From Nageia nagi (Eukaryota > Pinophyta), in assembly GCA_050084985.1 (NCBI GenBank), contig JBITNC010000002.1, positions 18,352,001 to 18,416,000 of the forward strand: DNA of 64,000 bases, written 5' to 3'. Position 1 is the first letter of the stretch. Each line of letters opens with the position of its first letter. Below, piece by piece: positions 56,701-61,560 of this stretch. Both the position numbers and the translations under genes were made by a program. A model generated the notes under the pieces. It made no database searches and had not been told where the DNA came from. It saw only the letters and a list, made by a program, of their open reading frames with translations.

Positions 56701-59635
56701 GATGTAAAGATATATTGAAGTAGATGAAGGAGAACCTCAAATTCATGTAAGAGATAATGAAATAGCAATAAAACTAGATTTACAAAAACCAATAACTTAA
56801 AATGGCAAATATGGTCTGTTTGAATTTAAAAACCTTACAAGAAAAGCCACACAAAGGGATTGAACAATTTGTTTTAAATACTATAAGACTTGTAAGGCTC
56901 TAACAAGAGTTGGGCATGTCTTCCACTAAAATAGAATTGCTAGGTCAAAAGTTAAAGTTTCAACATTCTTTACAGATTACAAAAAAAAGACATGCTTTTG
57001 TGATTGTGTTGTTAACTTTGGCAACTAAAGAGAAAAGGATCAATTGTAAGATATTTTCTTTGCAATATCTCATTCAATGGAAGGATTTCACATTGAAGGA
57101 TGCAACAAGGGTGACCCTAAAACATTGTAACACTCAACTTACAATTGACTTCAGGAAAAATAATTGAAAGGATCGGGATGTCACCATACTCGAGGGCAAA
57201 CAGAAGCAACACTAATTATTGGTAGTTTGTATAATGTTGTAAGCCCATTGAAATCAATTTTGTGGTTCCAACAGAAATCCTTTCTGTAATTTATATTTTA
57301 TCTCCACATGGATTGAGTTCTTACAAAAACTAATACATTATTCAATATCCAAAAGTTAAAATAAAAAGGGATAAGATGAGGGAGAAGTTATAATATGCTT
57401 CCATGTGTTAGAGGGAATACATTTTGATCTATTTTCCTGGGCAAGTTTATTAAGAAAGTTCTCTTTTCTGTTAACCAAATTCATATTTATTAGAACTGTG
57501 GTTTCATTTACTATTTTTTAATTTATGCAATTACGTAAAAAATTACCACAGACATAAATTTCTATTAGTGGACATTTAGATTTTCAAATTTCAGCTCTTT
57601 AATTCGTTCCTTTGTTTCCCCACCTAGGATTTGTGCCCTAAAAGATTACAAGAGTTTCCCTTGAATTATTAACCTCCGTAACAAAGCCTATGAGATAAGC
57701 CTCCAAAACCTATTGAGATTGTCATTACATAGCCAATTTAATGCTTCTAACACGTTCAATTCAAGTTCATGCTTCACAACATTCAATCCAAACAATGAAT
57801 TGTCTAATTGAAAGTTCAGTAATAAGGAAAGATAAGAATGTTGTGAAACCTGGTTTTAATTCAGGTTAAGAGGAATGAATTCCATCATGGATTTACAGCT
57901 CCTAAATCACTAAGTCATGCTCCTTGGTTTTCATTGACATGCTGAGAATTATAAGCAATGAAAGTTTTGCAATAGTTCTAATAAATCTATAAATGTAAGA
58001 TGGCTAGTTAAACACCAATCACACAGTCCAAAGTCTATCTTTGTTTTTTATCAATTGTATTATGAGCTCTGCAAGTTCAAAAATTTTGCTTCTTATCTTC
58101 TTCTTTTACAAAAAGTGTTCATTCTTCAATTTAAAATTCATATATATATTTGCTCAAGATATGCATTGCTAAATTGTTTTTCCAATTACCCAAAATAAGA
58201 ATAATATAAACAAGAATCTGCATAAAATCTCAAAAGACAATAACCTTTTGCAAATTCCTGATCAAGAAAGAAAAATAGATACTACACTTACTATATCTAA
58301 ACTGCAGCATTCAACAAAAAGCATTTTAGGTACAAGGAAAATTATTCAAACAACCTTTCACAAAAAATGTTTAGGTACAAGAAACGTTCAATACTATATA
58401 TGTTTACTGTGCATGCATTAGGAATCAAAACCAAATTCATAAATAAGAGGTTCTACCCATTCAACCATGCATACTAGGTAAAACTAATGATAAATAACCA
58501 AATCGATTAATGATATGCATATTGAATCAGATCGAAGATGTCAGATCCAATCTCATTCTTTCATATTTAATTCATGTCATGTATTGTCAAGATCACAAAC
58601 AAGGCTGAAGGATAATATTAAGATAGATGCTATAATAATAATAATATTAATCTAACATAATGTCAATAGGGTCATGATTTATTGGAGAATTTGACCCGCC
58701 ACTGCTTCCTCCCAAGCGAGGTCTGACCCTATGCAACTAAGTGCAAGTCGTTGCCAAACATGCCCTAATGGATACTGCCAGTTTGATAAGCTAAAGGGAA
58801 CTTGTTTCAAGAAAAATTCTGATAGAAAGCTTTATCCAAATAAATAGATCCGTAAGTTGAGTGAAAAGGATAAAGGGAAAACAAGAAAGTCACTTGCTAG
58901 TCATCAAAAGTGACAATTGCATTTTGGTGAAGGGCACAACCCACTCCAAACCATCCTTGCTGAAATTTATCAAGTTTAGGAAGTAAACCATAGATGCCAA
59001 AAACCGCTCTCTATATGAAATCATACCACAAAGAAAACCTCAAATTCCAACACAGTCACCAAATTCCCATGTTAGGAGTTTTCAGGCACAACCACAACCA
59101 ACCATCATGGGCCCGATTTCTGAGATCTATTGAAAAAATCTATAAGTGCTTTACACATTTCCTAATTATATTGAAAAATGCATTTTCTCGAACCCTTTTT
59201 TCTACATTTGCAAATAATTGTAGAAAACGCGAATCCAACCATGTGGGTAGTAATAGTAGACAACCCACATACCAAATTAAATAAAACAAAAAACTGAACC
59301 TATGCTTTATGGTTCAGAAAGTTGCAGGCATTGAAGATAACAGAATGCCAATATTCAAAAGGCATTAAATGTCCAAAAAAACATAAAATTCCAAAACAAA
59401 ACAAAATTAAAGTGATGGGCATTTTTTGCCTCACAGATCTTACCTAAAAATATTAAATTCAACTACATTACAATGGGATCCAAGGGCATTCTTAATGGTA
59501 TGATTTGATAATTTCAACCCTAGTAATAATCACATACAAATAAAAAAATTCCGAAGCCACAACGGAGAACAATGATAATAGTAATTTTCAATTGTGTAAC
59601 TCAGTGAATACCTTTTTGCACTTACAGACCACCAT
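5627..59635 (-). CDS. ZFPL1: ZFPL1 homologue, nine-exon gene over 54 kb
   Basis: Joining nine exons (59612-59635, 55232-55312, 34905-35019, 34667-34761, 10095-10166, 6726-7073, 6447-6555, 5905-6094, 5627-5714) gives 1,122 bases, 373 residues plus TAA, with all exon phases matching and no internal stop. Residues 1-35 carry an N-terminal Cys/His cluster (C4, C6, C14, H17, C22, C25, C27, H31, C34) like the B-box-like module of ZFPL1. Residues 54-102 form a RING-like module (C54, C57, C72, H74, H77, C80, C99, C102) with the family signature [13 protein letters not shown] Ser/Thr-rich linker follows, then an acidic DDDDE stretch (about 268-273), a basic patch and one hydrophobic segment (338-356) near the C terminus. 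ZFPL1 in animals is a single-pass cis-Golgi protein; the plant role is less clear. TGA codons lie in frame upstream of the ATG and the start context is GCCATGG. No other intact gene lies in its introns. Confidence 0.93.
5905..6094 (-). CDS. ZFPL1: ZFPL1 exon 8
   Basis: 190 bases encoding [20 protein letters not shown] and further conserved sequence, then the juxtamembrane Arg-rich stretch and [11 protein letters not shown], the first half of the membrane anchor. CAG acceptor and GTATGC donor; it ends after two bases of a Leu codon. Confidence 0.93.
6447..6555 (-). CDS. ZFPL1: ZFPL1 exon 7
   Basis: 109 bases encoding [20 protein letters not shown], then an acidic run (EDDDDE) and KRKYTRR, a conserved part of the plant family. 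The 5' boundary is a CAG acceptor. The donor is GAG|GCAAGT, a typical non-canonical GC donor; the split Gly codon (G|GC) is completed by exon 8. Confidence 0.9.
6726..7073 (-). CDS. ZFPL1: ZFPL1 exon 6 (Ser/Thr-rich linker)
   Basis: 116 codons of low-complexity, Ser/Thr/Pro/Gly-rich sequence with no zinc ligands, the variable middle of the protein. The donor is GTAAGT. The acceptor is a tandem TAGCAG, so the exon can begin at 7073 or 7076 and gain or lose one glutamine without changing frame. I chose 7073 because one Gln at this point fits the family better. Confidence 0.88.
7077..8869 (-). other. ZFPL1 intron 5, unassigned part
   Basis: Intronic sequence between exon 6 and the LINE remnant. 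No coding similarity or repeat structure was recognised, although part of 8000-8870 may be further, more decayed LINE sequence. Confidence 0.45.
8870..9760 (-). pseudogene. Non-LTR retrotransposon (LINE) reverse transcriptase remnant
   Basis: The minus strand reads [18 protein letters not shown], then [18 protein letters not shown] around 9700-9560. This matches reverse transcriptase motif A of LINEs (canonical form FVDFRKAFDTVPR). Downstream, [26 protein letters not shown] and [12 protein letters not shown] follow in different frames, in the order expected for LINE RT subdomains up to the LLYGAEVWG-type motif. The YADD region is deleted and several frameshifts and stops are present. It lies in ZFPL1 intron 5, in the same orientation as the gene. 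Confidence 0.68.
10095..10166 (-). CDS. ZFPL1: ZFPL1 exon 5
   Basis: 24 codons, starting [11 protein letters not shown] and ending KEAISQ, directly after the zinc module as in plant ZFPL1. CAG acceptor and GTAGTG donor, phase 0 at both ends. It is isolated by 24.5 kb upstream and 3.0 kb downstream, so automated annotation could easily miss it. Confidence 0.93.
10170..10691 (-). other. ZFPL1 intron 4, first part, nothing recognised
   Basis: AT-rich intronic sequence between exon 5 and the solo LTR. No coding similarity seen. Confidence 0.45.
10697..13266 (+). mobile_element. Long solo LTR (gypsy type)
   Basis: Begins TGTTGTGACTAG and ends CCCCCAACA, so it has TG...CA ends with a TGTTG/CAACA inverted terminus. 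The flanking pentamers are AGTAT (10692-10696) and AGTAC (13267-13271), a likely target duplication with one change. At about 2.57 kb it is long for an LTR and resembles the long LTRs of some gypsy lineages. A TATA-like CATTTATAG near 12368 suggests plus orientation. The first half carries the hairpin array described separately. No internal retroelement sequence accompanies it. Confidence 0.6.
10996..11966. repeat. Array of eight related hairpin-forming inverted repeats
   Basis: Eight units at about 10996, 11113, 11217, 11329, 11476, 11621, 11692 and 11907. Each is a 50-60 base near-palindrome with left arm GGCTGGCGCATG...CAAAAGACA and right arm TGTCTTTTTGAATCATGCG(C)C, separated by a loop of a few bases. 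Spacers of 15-160 bases differ between units. The outer arms (GGCTGGCGCATG / CATGCGCCAAGCC) are best conserved. The array lies in the U3-like half of the solo LTR. Confidence 0.85.
13272..15240 (-). other. ZFPL1 intron 4, unassigned
   Basis: No coding similarity. At 14100-14240 short direct repeats of CATTTGTGTTTGGA/GAAG occur, and near 14525-14555 there is an alternating TATACTGTATACTGTA tract. Nothing else recognised. Confidence 0.4.
15241..15351 (+). pseudogene. hAT transposase fragment (DUF659 region), part 1
   Basis: In the frame from 15268 the sequence reads [20 protein letters not shown] then VITDNAA. This is the DUF659-type block of plant hAT transposases (canonical VVEEVGEENVVQVVTDNA). 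It stops abruptly where the LTR at 15352 begins. A near copy of its first 80 bases reappears after the right LTR at 25884, and the later transposase region is at 27548-27958. Confidence 0.72.
15352..15656 (-). repeat. Outer element 3' LTR
   Basis: 305 bases, highly similar over its length to 25586-25883. On the minus strand it runs TGTTAGAGTACATG...CTATTCCTTTCA. Polypurine tract immediately to its right. Confidence 0.85.
16905..17809 (-). repeat. Gypsy element 3' LTR, truncated
   Basis: Similar to 21225-21984 plus 24684-24816. The end at 17809 (minus strand TGTAATGTTCCC) is intact; the other end stops about 300 bases short of the partner LTR. Confidence 0.8.
17830..18730 (-). other. T/G-rich hydrophobic-coding tract replacing pol
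   Basis: Between the protease and the polypurine tract the minus strand is rich in GTTTGGGACTG/CTGTGTTTT words and translates into hydrophobic runs in more than one frame, including a 211-codon frame that enters the LTR (17521-18156). It ends with GGCATTGCTTGAGGACTAGCAA just before the polypurine tract, a motif shared with the LTR element at 44855-49437. No protein family is recognisable. Confidence 0.5.
19052..20816 (-). pseudogene. gag-protease gene of the gypsy element, broken
   Basis: A frame starting [16 protein letters not shown] near 20816 leads into the gag domain: [40 protein letters not shown], then [20 protein letters not shown] (typical retrotransposon gag). A zinc-knuckle remnant ([16 protein letters not shown]) follows, then an acidic spacer and an aspartic protease with the active-site block [13 protein letters not shown] near 19430 and a later [11 protein letters not shown]. 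The active-site triad reads Asp-Gly-Gly, a variant of the common Asp-Ser-Gly. Frames shift at about 20400, 20070 and 19700 and there is a stop near 20745. Reverse transcriptase, expected after the protease, is absent. Confidence 0.85.
20921..20938 (-). other. Primer-binding site of the gypsy element
   Basis: Minus strand TGGTATCAGAGTTGGTTT matches the 3' end of plant initiator-Met tRNA over its first 11 bases and is one base from the LTR end at 20940. This fixes element orientation and the LTR boundary. Confidence 0.85.
21981..22027 (+). repeat. Degenerate telomere-type repeat at the Penelope 3' junction
   Basis: Within 47 bases there are three exact TTTAGGG heptamers plus TTAGGG and TTTAGGATT variants, separated by T-runs. 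TTTAGGG is the plant telomere unit. The G-rich strand runs toward the antisense Penelope sequence, so the repeat sits at the element's 3' end. Confidence 0.8.
22024..22101. repeat. About 20-base tandem repeat, four copies
   Basis: Four near-identical units of TTTATATTAAAATTTTTAGC follow directly after the telomere-like repeats. Confidence 0.85.
22430..22920. other. Extremely AT-rich segment inside the Penelope insertion
   Basis: About 490 bases composed almost only of A and T words such as AATTAATAAT, AAATAAT and TTAAATT, with few G or C. It lies after the end of the RT-linker coding region and before the terminal repeats, where the endonuclease domain would be expected. Confidence 0.7.
22925..24675 (-). 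pseudogene. Penelope-like reverse transcriptase pseudogene
   Basis: One frame, interrupted by five stops, spans from [11 protein letters not shown] (about 24675) to about 23090, and then continues with a one-base frameshift in a C-run to about 22925. Diagnostic blocks in order: [48 protein letters not shown] (motif A); [33 protein letters not shown] (motif C, usually YIDD: the second Asp is Tyr); [43 protein letters not shown]; and [17 protein letters not shown], the end of the linker. These match Penelope-type RTs, not LTR or LINE types. The GIY-YIG domain that should follow is missing. Loss of one catalytic Asp plus the stops makes the copy inactive. Confidence 0.9.
24860..25300. repeat. 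Tandem repeats in the outer element's 5' interior
   Basis: About 170-base units recur, each with TGCAGRTCTGTACAAAATTT, CGAAATCTGGATAG, ACACCATAACTTTCTCAA and GGGAGCATGTGCA(G/A)AACCT. About two and a half units are visible, the last one shortened. Such 5' leader tandem repeats are known from several plant LTR elements. Confidence 0.7.
25586..25883 (-). repeat. Outer element 5' LTR
   Basis: 298 bases, partner of 15352-15656. The initiator-Met-type primer-binding site abuts its left end on the plus strand. To its right lies a repeated piece of hAT coding sequence instead of the expected continuation. Confidence 0.85.
25884..25963 (+). pseudogene. hAT transposase fragment, repeated part of DUF659
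   Basis: About 80 bases nearly identical to 15244-15324, encoding [18 protein letters not shown] in the same frame as part 1. It directly follows the right LTR of the outer element, so it duplicates, rather than continues, the sequence left of the left LTR. Confidence 0.7.
25964..27547 (-). mobile_element. Gypsy-type LTR between hAT fragments
   Basis: The right end is a clear LTR start on the minus strand (TGTAATGTCCCCAATTTGC ending at 27547). A TATA box fits the minus strand near 26620 (GTCTATAAAAGGG). The downstream part resembles the other gypsy LTRs here (AATTAATTAA..CACATCCTTAGAGG.AGGACG). The left boundary is not resolved; hAT sequence is last recognisable at 25963. hAT coding resumes at 27548, so this is probably a solo LTR with loss of some target sequence. 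Confidence 0.55.
27548..27958 (+). pseudogene. hAT transposase fragment, central region
   Basis: The plus strand reads [14 protein letters not shown], then [20 protein letters not shown] and FINNHTRS, then after a one-base frameshift [40 protein letters not shown] and [12 protein letters not shown]. These are the CAAHCLD..., RPGVTRFATNF and MFVSKEW blocks of plant hAT transposases in correct order. Stops at about 27606 and 27867 make it non-functional. It continues the gene whose DUF659 part is at 15241-15351. Confidence 0.85.
27965..29900 (-). other. ZFPL1 intron 4, unassigned
   Basis: No confident coding similarity. A minus-strand frame at 28302-28650 is unassigned. At 29790-29860 there is a short tandem GGTTTTGGGGCTTTTAAGAG repeat. 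Possibly old LTR sequence. Confidence 0.4.
29930..32150 (+). repeat. Diverged satellite with a constant 183-base period
   Basis: The anchor (G/A)CCTAG within AAAACCTGCGCCTAGC... recurs at about 29947, 30129, 30311, 30494, 30676, 31400, 31582, 31766 and 31949. Spacing is 182-184 bases once the 540-base solo LTR and its duplication are removed. Each unit also has CTTGCTCAAAAT.GAAAATTT, AAATGTGCTCAAAAT and a CGCTAGTTTTCA.CCNATGG block. Units differ at many sites. From about 31980 to 32660 the pattern decays into shorter repeats of CATTTCCGAGCTCAAA type. Confidence 0.85.
30691..31225 (+). mobile_element. Solo LTR (copia type) with perfect target duplication
   Basis: 535 bases, TGTTAGAAAATGG...AAATCCTAACA, with TGTTAG/CTAACA inverted ends, flanked on both sides by AGGAG (30686-30690 and 31226-31230). 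CCTATAAATAAGAGG near 30857 is a plausible TATA box, giving plus orientation. Removing it restores the 183-base register of the surrounding satellite, which confirms both boundaries. Confidence 0.92.
32660..34660 (-). other. ZFPL1 intron 4, last part
   Basis: Mostly unassigned. A 78-codon plus-strand frame (33020-33256) with a [10 protein letters not shown] motif could be a decayed gene fragment but matches no family I can name. Confidence 0.4.
33907..34093. repeat. Two-copy direct repeat, 116-base period
   Basis: TTCCATAAAGAGTTGTTTTA followed by TGCATATACTGCACTGGATA and AATGTTAAAACACTAAAAA occurs at 33907-33976 and, with few changes, at 34023-34093. Confidence 0.8.
34667..34761 (-). CDS. ZFPL1: ZFPL1 exon 4
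   Basis: 95 bases completing the RING-like module: H, then [20 protein letters not shown] and [11 protein letters not shown]. The acceptor is TTTAG and the donor GTAAAG. Intron 3 is only 143 bases, in contrast to the 24.5-kb intron that follows. Confidence 0.95.
34905..35019 (-). CDS. ZFPL1: ZFPL1 exon 3
   Basis: 115 bases encoding the start of the RING-like module: [17 protein letters not shown] followed by the CSVC pair and TTRLGCL. The acceptor is CAG and the donor GTAAGA. The final base C begins a His codon completed by exon 4 (C|AC), restoring the conserved GCLH. Confidence 0.95.
35023..37349 (-). other. ZFPL1 intron 2, unassigned part
   Basis: AT-rich intronic sequence without coding similarity. 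It contains the duplication listed next. Confidence 0.45.
35848..36203. repeat. Tandem duplication, about 190-base period
   Basis: Two copies (35848-36006 and 36037-36203) share TTTTAGGTA.CAATTAACAC, ACAAGGAAGTGTCTATT, AATGCTGGCCCTC and AACTAAAGTCCTT, and end in A-rich AATTCAATTT. Confidence 0.8.
38191..38715 (-). repeat. Gag-only copia element, 3' LTR
   Basis: 525 bases, close match to 40039-40567 along its full length, TG...CA ends. Confidence 0.92.
39290..39971 (-). pseudogene. Copia gag remnant
   Basis: From ATG at 39971 the frame reads MEDISKLGV, stop, [19 protein letters not shown], stop, then [15 protein letters not shown], stop, [20 protein letters not shown]. After a deletion it continues as [20 protein letters not shown] and [18 protein letters not shown] zinc-knuckle remnant near 39350 reads [14 protein letters not shown], with Asn where His is required. 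The order is that of copia gag (UBN2-like). Several stops make it inactive. Confidence 0.85.
40039..40567 (-). repeat. Gag-only copia element, 5' LTR
   Basis: 529 bases, partner of 38191-38715; the initiator-Met-type primer-binding site adjoins its left end. Confidence 0.92.
40786..42255 (-). pseudogene. Copia copy A: gag fragment
   Basis: Adjacent to the LTR at 42272, the minus strand starts near [20 protein letters not shown] then [17 protein letters not shown], the N-terminal copia gag motif (canonical FDGEDYGYWSIKM). It runs with frameshifts to about 40786, where the gypsy solo LTR interrupts it; a short continuation lies at about 37350-37369. The same sequence, 80-90% similar by eye, makes up copy B. 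A 719-base hAT-like insertion (41151-41869) is absent from copy B. Confidence 0.75.
41151..41869. mobile_element. hAT-like non-autonomous element rich in AATCGG
   Basis: The ends CAAAGTTGTCAGACTCGG and, in reverse complement, CAGTGTTGTAAAAATCGG form imperfect terminal inverted repeats. The flanking 8-mers ACCAAAGG (41143-41150) and ACCACAGG (41870-41877) match at 7 of 8 positions, the duplication length of hAT elements. Copia copy B lacks the insert at the matching site (CAACCATCAGAATCC near 50085-50100). No coding capacity. Confidence 0.78.
42256..42269 (-). other. Primer-binding site of copia copy A
   Basis: Minus strand TGGTATTAGAGCCA matches plant initiator-Met tRNA at 13 of 14 positions and lies two bases from the LTR end (TGTTAATTTT on the plus strand, 42272). 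Confidence 0.85.
42272..43130 (-). repeat. Copia copy A 5' LTR region
   Basis: Starts TGTTAATTTTGCTAACTCGG beside the primer-binding site and is similar along about 860 bases to 53759-54630. The far LTR boundary is not resolved because similarity to copy B fades near 43130. Confidence 0.7.
43140..43864 (-). pseudogene. Copia copy B: zinc knuckle to gag-preintegrase
   Basis: An intact CCHC knuckle [14 protein letters not shown] near 43680 is followed by a Lys-rich stretch, [17 protein letters not shown], and, after deletions in the protease region, [19 protein letters not shown], the copia gag-preintegrase motif. Stops and frameshifts are scattered. It joins 49816-50177 and 53428-53756 once the hAT-1 and LTR-like inserts are removed. 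Confidence 0.85.
44855..46303 (+). repeat. Nested LTR element, 5' LTR
   Basis: Partner of 47231-49437. It contains the AATCGG-rich insertion at 45645-46005 that the other LTR lacks. Confidence 0.88.
45645..46005. mobile_element. AATCGG-saturated insertion in an LTR
   Basis: Absent from the matching point of the 3' LTR. By eye it contains 10 AATCGG and 7 CCGATT hexamers in about 350 bases. The ends CATAGTTAGAAAAATCGG and, in reverse complement, CTTTAACTACAAAAATCGG are roughly inverted and resemble the element at 41151-41869. No 8-base duplication was found, and about 25-45 bases of LTR are missing beside it, so its mode of insertion is unclear. Confidence 0.6.
46305..47230 (+). other. Interior of the nested LTR element
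   Basis: T/G-rich sequence giving hydrophobic translations. The longest is a 135-codon plus-strand frame (46702-47109) with about three hydrophobic stretches. It ends with the near-palindrome ATTGCTTGAGGACAAGCAAT before the polypurine tract, as in the gypsy element at 16905-24816. No known protein family recognised; a real protein is unproven. Confidence 0.55.
48068..49080 (+). mobile_element. hAT-2 transposon, deleted copy
   Basis: 1,013 bases flanked by the perfect 8-base duplication CATATAAG (48060-48067 and 49081-49088). The left end is CAGGGAAACACGGGGAC; the right end in reverse complement is CAAGGTTATACATGGG. Subterminal regions are crowded with GGGGAC/GTCCCC words. It keeps a fragment of the transposase C terminus. 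It sits within the 3' LTR of the element at 44855-49437, making it the innermost layer of the nest. Confidence 0.92.
48350..48591 (+). pseudogene. hAT transposase C-terminal tail fragment in hAT-2
   Basis: An open stretch reading [17 protein letters not shown], then ATRWDVN..., and a very acidic end ([18 protein letters not shown]) before TAG at 48589. It resembles the tail after the hAT dimerisation domain (VYVHYNLRL... then W/D-rich), but the dimerisation domain itself is absent. By itself it could not transpose the element. Confidence 0.6.
49816..50177 (-). pseudogene. Copia copy B: middle gag segment
   Basis: Aligns with 40873-41150 plus 41878-41950 of copy A. The minus-strand frame contains [15 protein letters not shown] and [20 protein letters not shown]. 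Bounded by hAT-1 on the left and the long LTR-like insert on the right. Confidence 0.78.
50178..53427 (+). mobile_element. Long LTR-like insert (3.2 kb) in copia copy B
   Basis: Copy A shows continuous sequence (ATCCAAGGCTGAAGGATG) where copy B is split, so this block is an insertion. It begins TATAATGGCCCAAATTCC, like a gypsy LTR whose TG became TA, and ends GGATTGTCACA. The flanks AACGC and TAGGC each differ by one base from the empty-site AAGGC, suggesting a decayed 5-base duplication. CTATATATATATAG near 50608 could be a TATA box. No gag or pol is present. Interpretation: a long solo LTR with an internal minisatellite. Confidence 0.62.
52440..53245 (+). repeat. About 55-base minisatellite, roughly 15 units
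   Basis: Units read approximately GAGAAATGAAAGTTCATAAG, ATAGAAACTAGTTGAGAT, TATTTCTTTATTGTA. The GATAGAA core recurs near 52485, 52540, 52594, 52649, 52704, 52758, 52819, 52876, 52934, 52970, 53027, 53073, 53122, 53178 and 53228. Units vary in sequence and length (36-61 bases). Confidence 0.9.
53428..53756 (-). pseudogene. Copia copy B: N-terminal gag segment
   Basis: Aligns with 41955-42255 of copy A, including the [18 protein letters not shown] gag start region. Bounded by the LTR at 53759; the primer-binding site here has decayed (TGGTTTTAGACTC). Confidence 0.75.
53759..54640 (-). repeat. Copia copy B 5' LTR region
   Basis: Begins TGTTAATTTTGATAACTCAG and aligns with 42272-43130 over about 860 bases. 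Features shared with copy A include AATACAGTCTC.GTAC, ATTCTTGGTATG and GATGCTGCACTTTATTC. Confidence 0.75.
54700..54885. repeat. Partial second copy of LTR-region sequence
   Basis: Repeats the 54390-54570 block (CTCTCACTTCATTAA, ATGCATG.CT.GCCAGAGCC, GTATCTTCAGTTATAA, ACATAATATGGTC), giving a local duplication about 320 bases apart. Confidence 0.7.
55232..55312 (-). CDS. ZFPL1: ZFPL1 exon 2
   Basis: 27 codons beginning [19 protein letters not shown]. It follows a TAG acceptor and ends at a strong GTAAGTG donor, phase 0 at both ends. It carries most of the N-terminal Cys/His cluster. It is 4.3 kb from exon 1 and 20.2 kb from exon 3. Confidence 0.93.
55313..59611 (-). other. ZFPL1 intron 1
   Basis: 4.3 kb of AT-rich sequence with no recognised transposon ends, repeats or coding frames. 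It lacks the nested elements that fill introns 2 and 4. Short frames such as 56910-57167 and 58994-59284 have no family resemblance. Confidence 0.5.
59612..59635 (-). CDS. ZFPL1: ZFPL1 exon 1 (coding part)
   Basis: Encodes MVVCKCKK, the expected ZFPL1 N terminus, and supplies the first two cysteines of the zinc module. It ends AAAAAG|GTATTC at a GT donor in phase 0. The ATG sits in GCCATGG, and two adjacent TGA codons lie in frame upstream, so no longer N terminus is available. Confidence 0.88.
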
Positions 59636-59850
59636 GGCAATGACTGATTTGAATCCCTGATGTTGTCCAGATCTGGCAGTTCATCATCCAGATGAAGTAC
59701 TTCACTAAATTAATCTATATTTCGATGAAGTATTTATTCATTATGATTTTATTAAATCCAGCGCCGTAATTTCAGCTGGAGGTTTGCTTGGGCTTAATCC
59801 CCATGATTTGGTGGGAGGAGTGGATTAAATCCCGATCAGATGAACACTTC
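59636..59850 (-). promoter_or_regulatory. ZFPL1 5' leader and promoter-proximal region
   Basis: Sequence directly upstream of the ZFPL1 ATG. Adjacent TGA codons in frame about 50 bases before the ATG mark this as untranslated. It has a higher G+C patch (59760-59830) than its AT-rich surroundings, as expected near a plant transcription start. I see no convincing TATA box, so the start site cannot be placed. Confidence 0.4.
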
Positions 59851-60074
59851 TAGATTTTGAGATCCTAACATACTTTTGTTTGTGATTTAATGCTCCTATG
59901 TCCCATTTCAGCGTACCCTAGATGACAAAATATGGATTATAAATGAAACTTAAATACTAAGTAGTATTTAGAAATTATAAAATTATTATATTTTCTATAA
60001 TATTTTATTATTGCAATATTTTTTAGTCTGTTGATTTTTTTAGTATTTTACCATTATTTATAGTAGTATGTAAG

Positions 60075-60410
60075 TGTTGTTAATTTCTATATAATAGGAT
60101 GATCATAAGATACATATAATGATGTTATAAGATAATCGCAACAGGATTTAAGATGTTACAAGATCACCGTTAATATGTTCACAATGTGATACAGTCAGAG
60201 ATAGAAGTGTCCTTTGAATAGGTACACACAAAGTTCTACTAATACATATGATATAACCATAACCATTAGATTACATGATAATATACTATAATCTTGCATG
60301 TTATGTATACATTTATATTGTCAATAGGAGATAAGCATGTAGCCTTATTACCATAAATACTTAAGTGAATAAATACATGGCTTACATTAAATCTTACTTG
60401 GTATCCAACA
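60075..60410 (-). repeat. Copia LTR upstream of ZFPL1
   Basis: On the minus strand it starts TGTTGGATACCAAG at 60410, directly after a polypurine tract (TAAGAGAGGG, 60411-60420), so this is the 3' LTR of the adjoining copia remnant. The other end is uncertain; TGTTGTTAAT at 60075 is one candidate. No partner LTR is in the window. Confidence 0.6.
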
Positions 60411-61560
60411 CCCTCTCTTAAATTAGACTTAGGGCAACAACATTATTTGAATAAAAGGTGAATGTGTCATCATCCCAACACCCTGTATTGATGAAAGCTT
60501 CCCTTAGAGCCTCACACATCTCAATCAATTGATGTAAATGAATAAAATTAAAGCATCCTCTAATAATAGTTTGGTGAAGATATCCATCAGTTGGTCTTTT
60601 GTAGGAAGATATTCACATCAATTTTATCATTGTGAAATTTTCTTAGACCGAATATATGTTAATCTCAAGATGCTTGTATTTTTTATGAAGAATTGGATTC
60701 TTGGCCTTGTGGATGGTACTTTGGTTATTGACCCATAACGATATAGTTCCTTTTGTGTGAAGATAAGTTCTTAAAGCAGAAGATGTGTCCATTAAAGATG
60801 TTATTTTGTTATCGCACAAGCTTCATATTTTATTTTCATAGAAGAATTGGATATTACACCTTATTTCTTGTTCATCCATACAATTGGACCACACTTATAT
60901 ATGAACAAGTACCCAAAAGTAGACTTTCTCTCATCTTCACAATCTTCGTAATTAGAATCAAAATACCCAATCAACTTAGGTCCATCATCTCTCTCATACA
61001 TAACACTTATCTTCAAATTCGCTTTGATGTACCTCAAAATGTGTTTAATTATTATCTAATGGCTCTCCCATGGATTCACCATGTATCTAGCAACATATCA
61101 AATAGTAAAATAAATATTCGGTATAGTATGGATAAAATATAACAAATTACCCACTAATGAATAGTAAAAAGAGACATTAATCGAGGGATCATTCGAAGAG
61201 GCCTTACAAATATTTGTTCCAAAATCCATATCTAAGTCTTAGATTCATTACACTCCATATTGATTTTCTTTAAGAGGTCTAAGGCATACTTAGATTGCAA
61301 AAGAAAAATACCTTCATTTGTCATACTTATAGGCCTAAAAAGTAGTGTAACAAACCAAGATCTATCATCTCAAAAGTAATTTCCAACCTAGCCTTCATGC
61401 CTTTAATTTTCATGGGAAAATTTCCTACAAGAATCAAATCATCTACATAAAAAATAACAATGATAACATGTTCACCTATCCTCACATGTATATTATTCTC
61501 CACAACACATCTAAAGAATCCTAGATTAATGAGAAAAGAATACATTTTCTCACATTATTC
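60411..61560 (-). pseudogene. Copia reverse transcriptase and RNase H remnant
   Basis: An open stretch at 61327-61545 contains VIIVIFYVDDLILVGNFP with the copia YVDD catalytic motif, then FEMIDLGLLHYFLGL. Downstream with stops and frameshifts come HILRYIKANLKISV, PKLIGYFDSNYEDCEDERKS and TFGYLFIYKCGPIVW, the copia RNase H signature, ending just before the 3' LTR. The part upstream of RT is missing. Confidence 0.9.
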
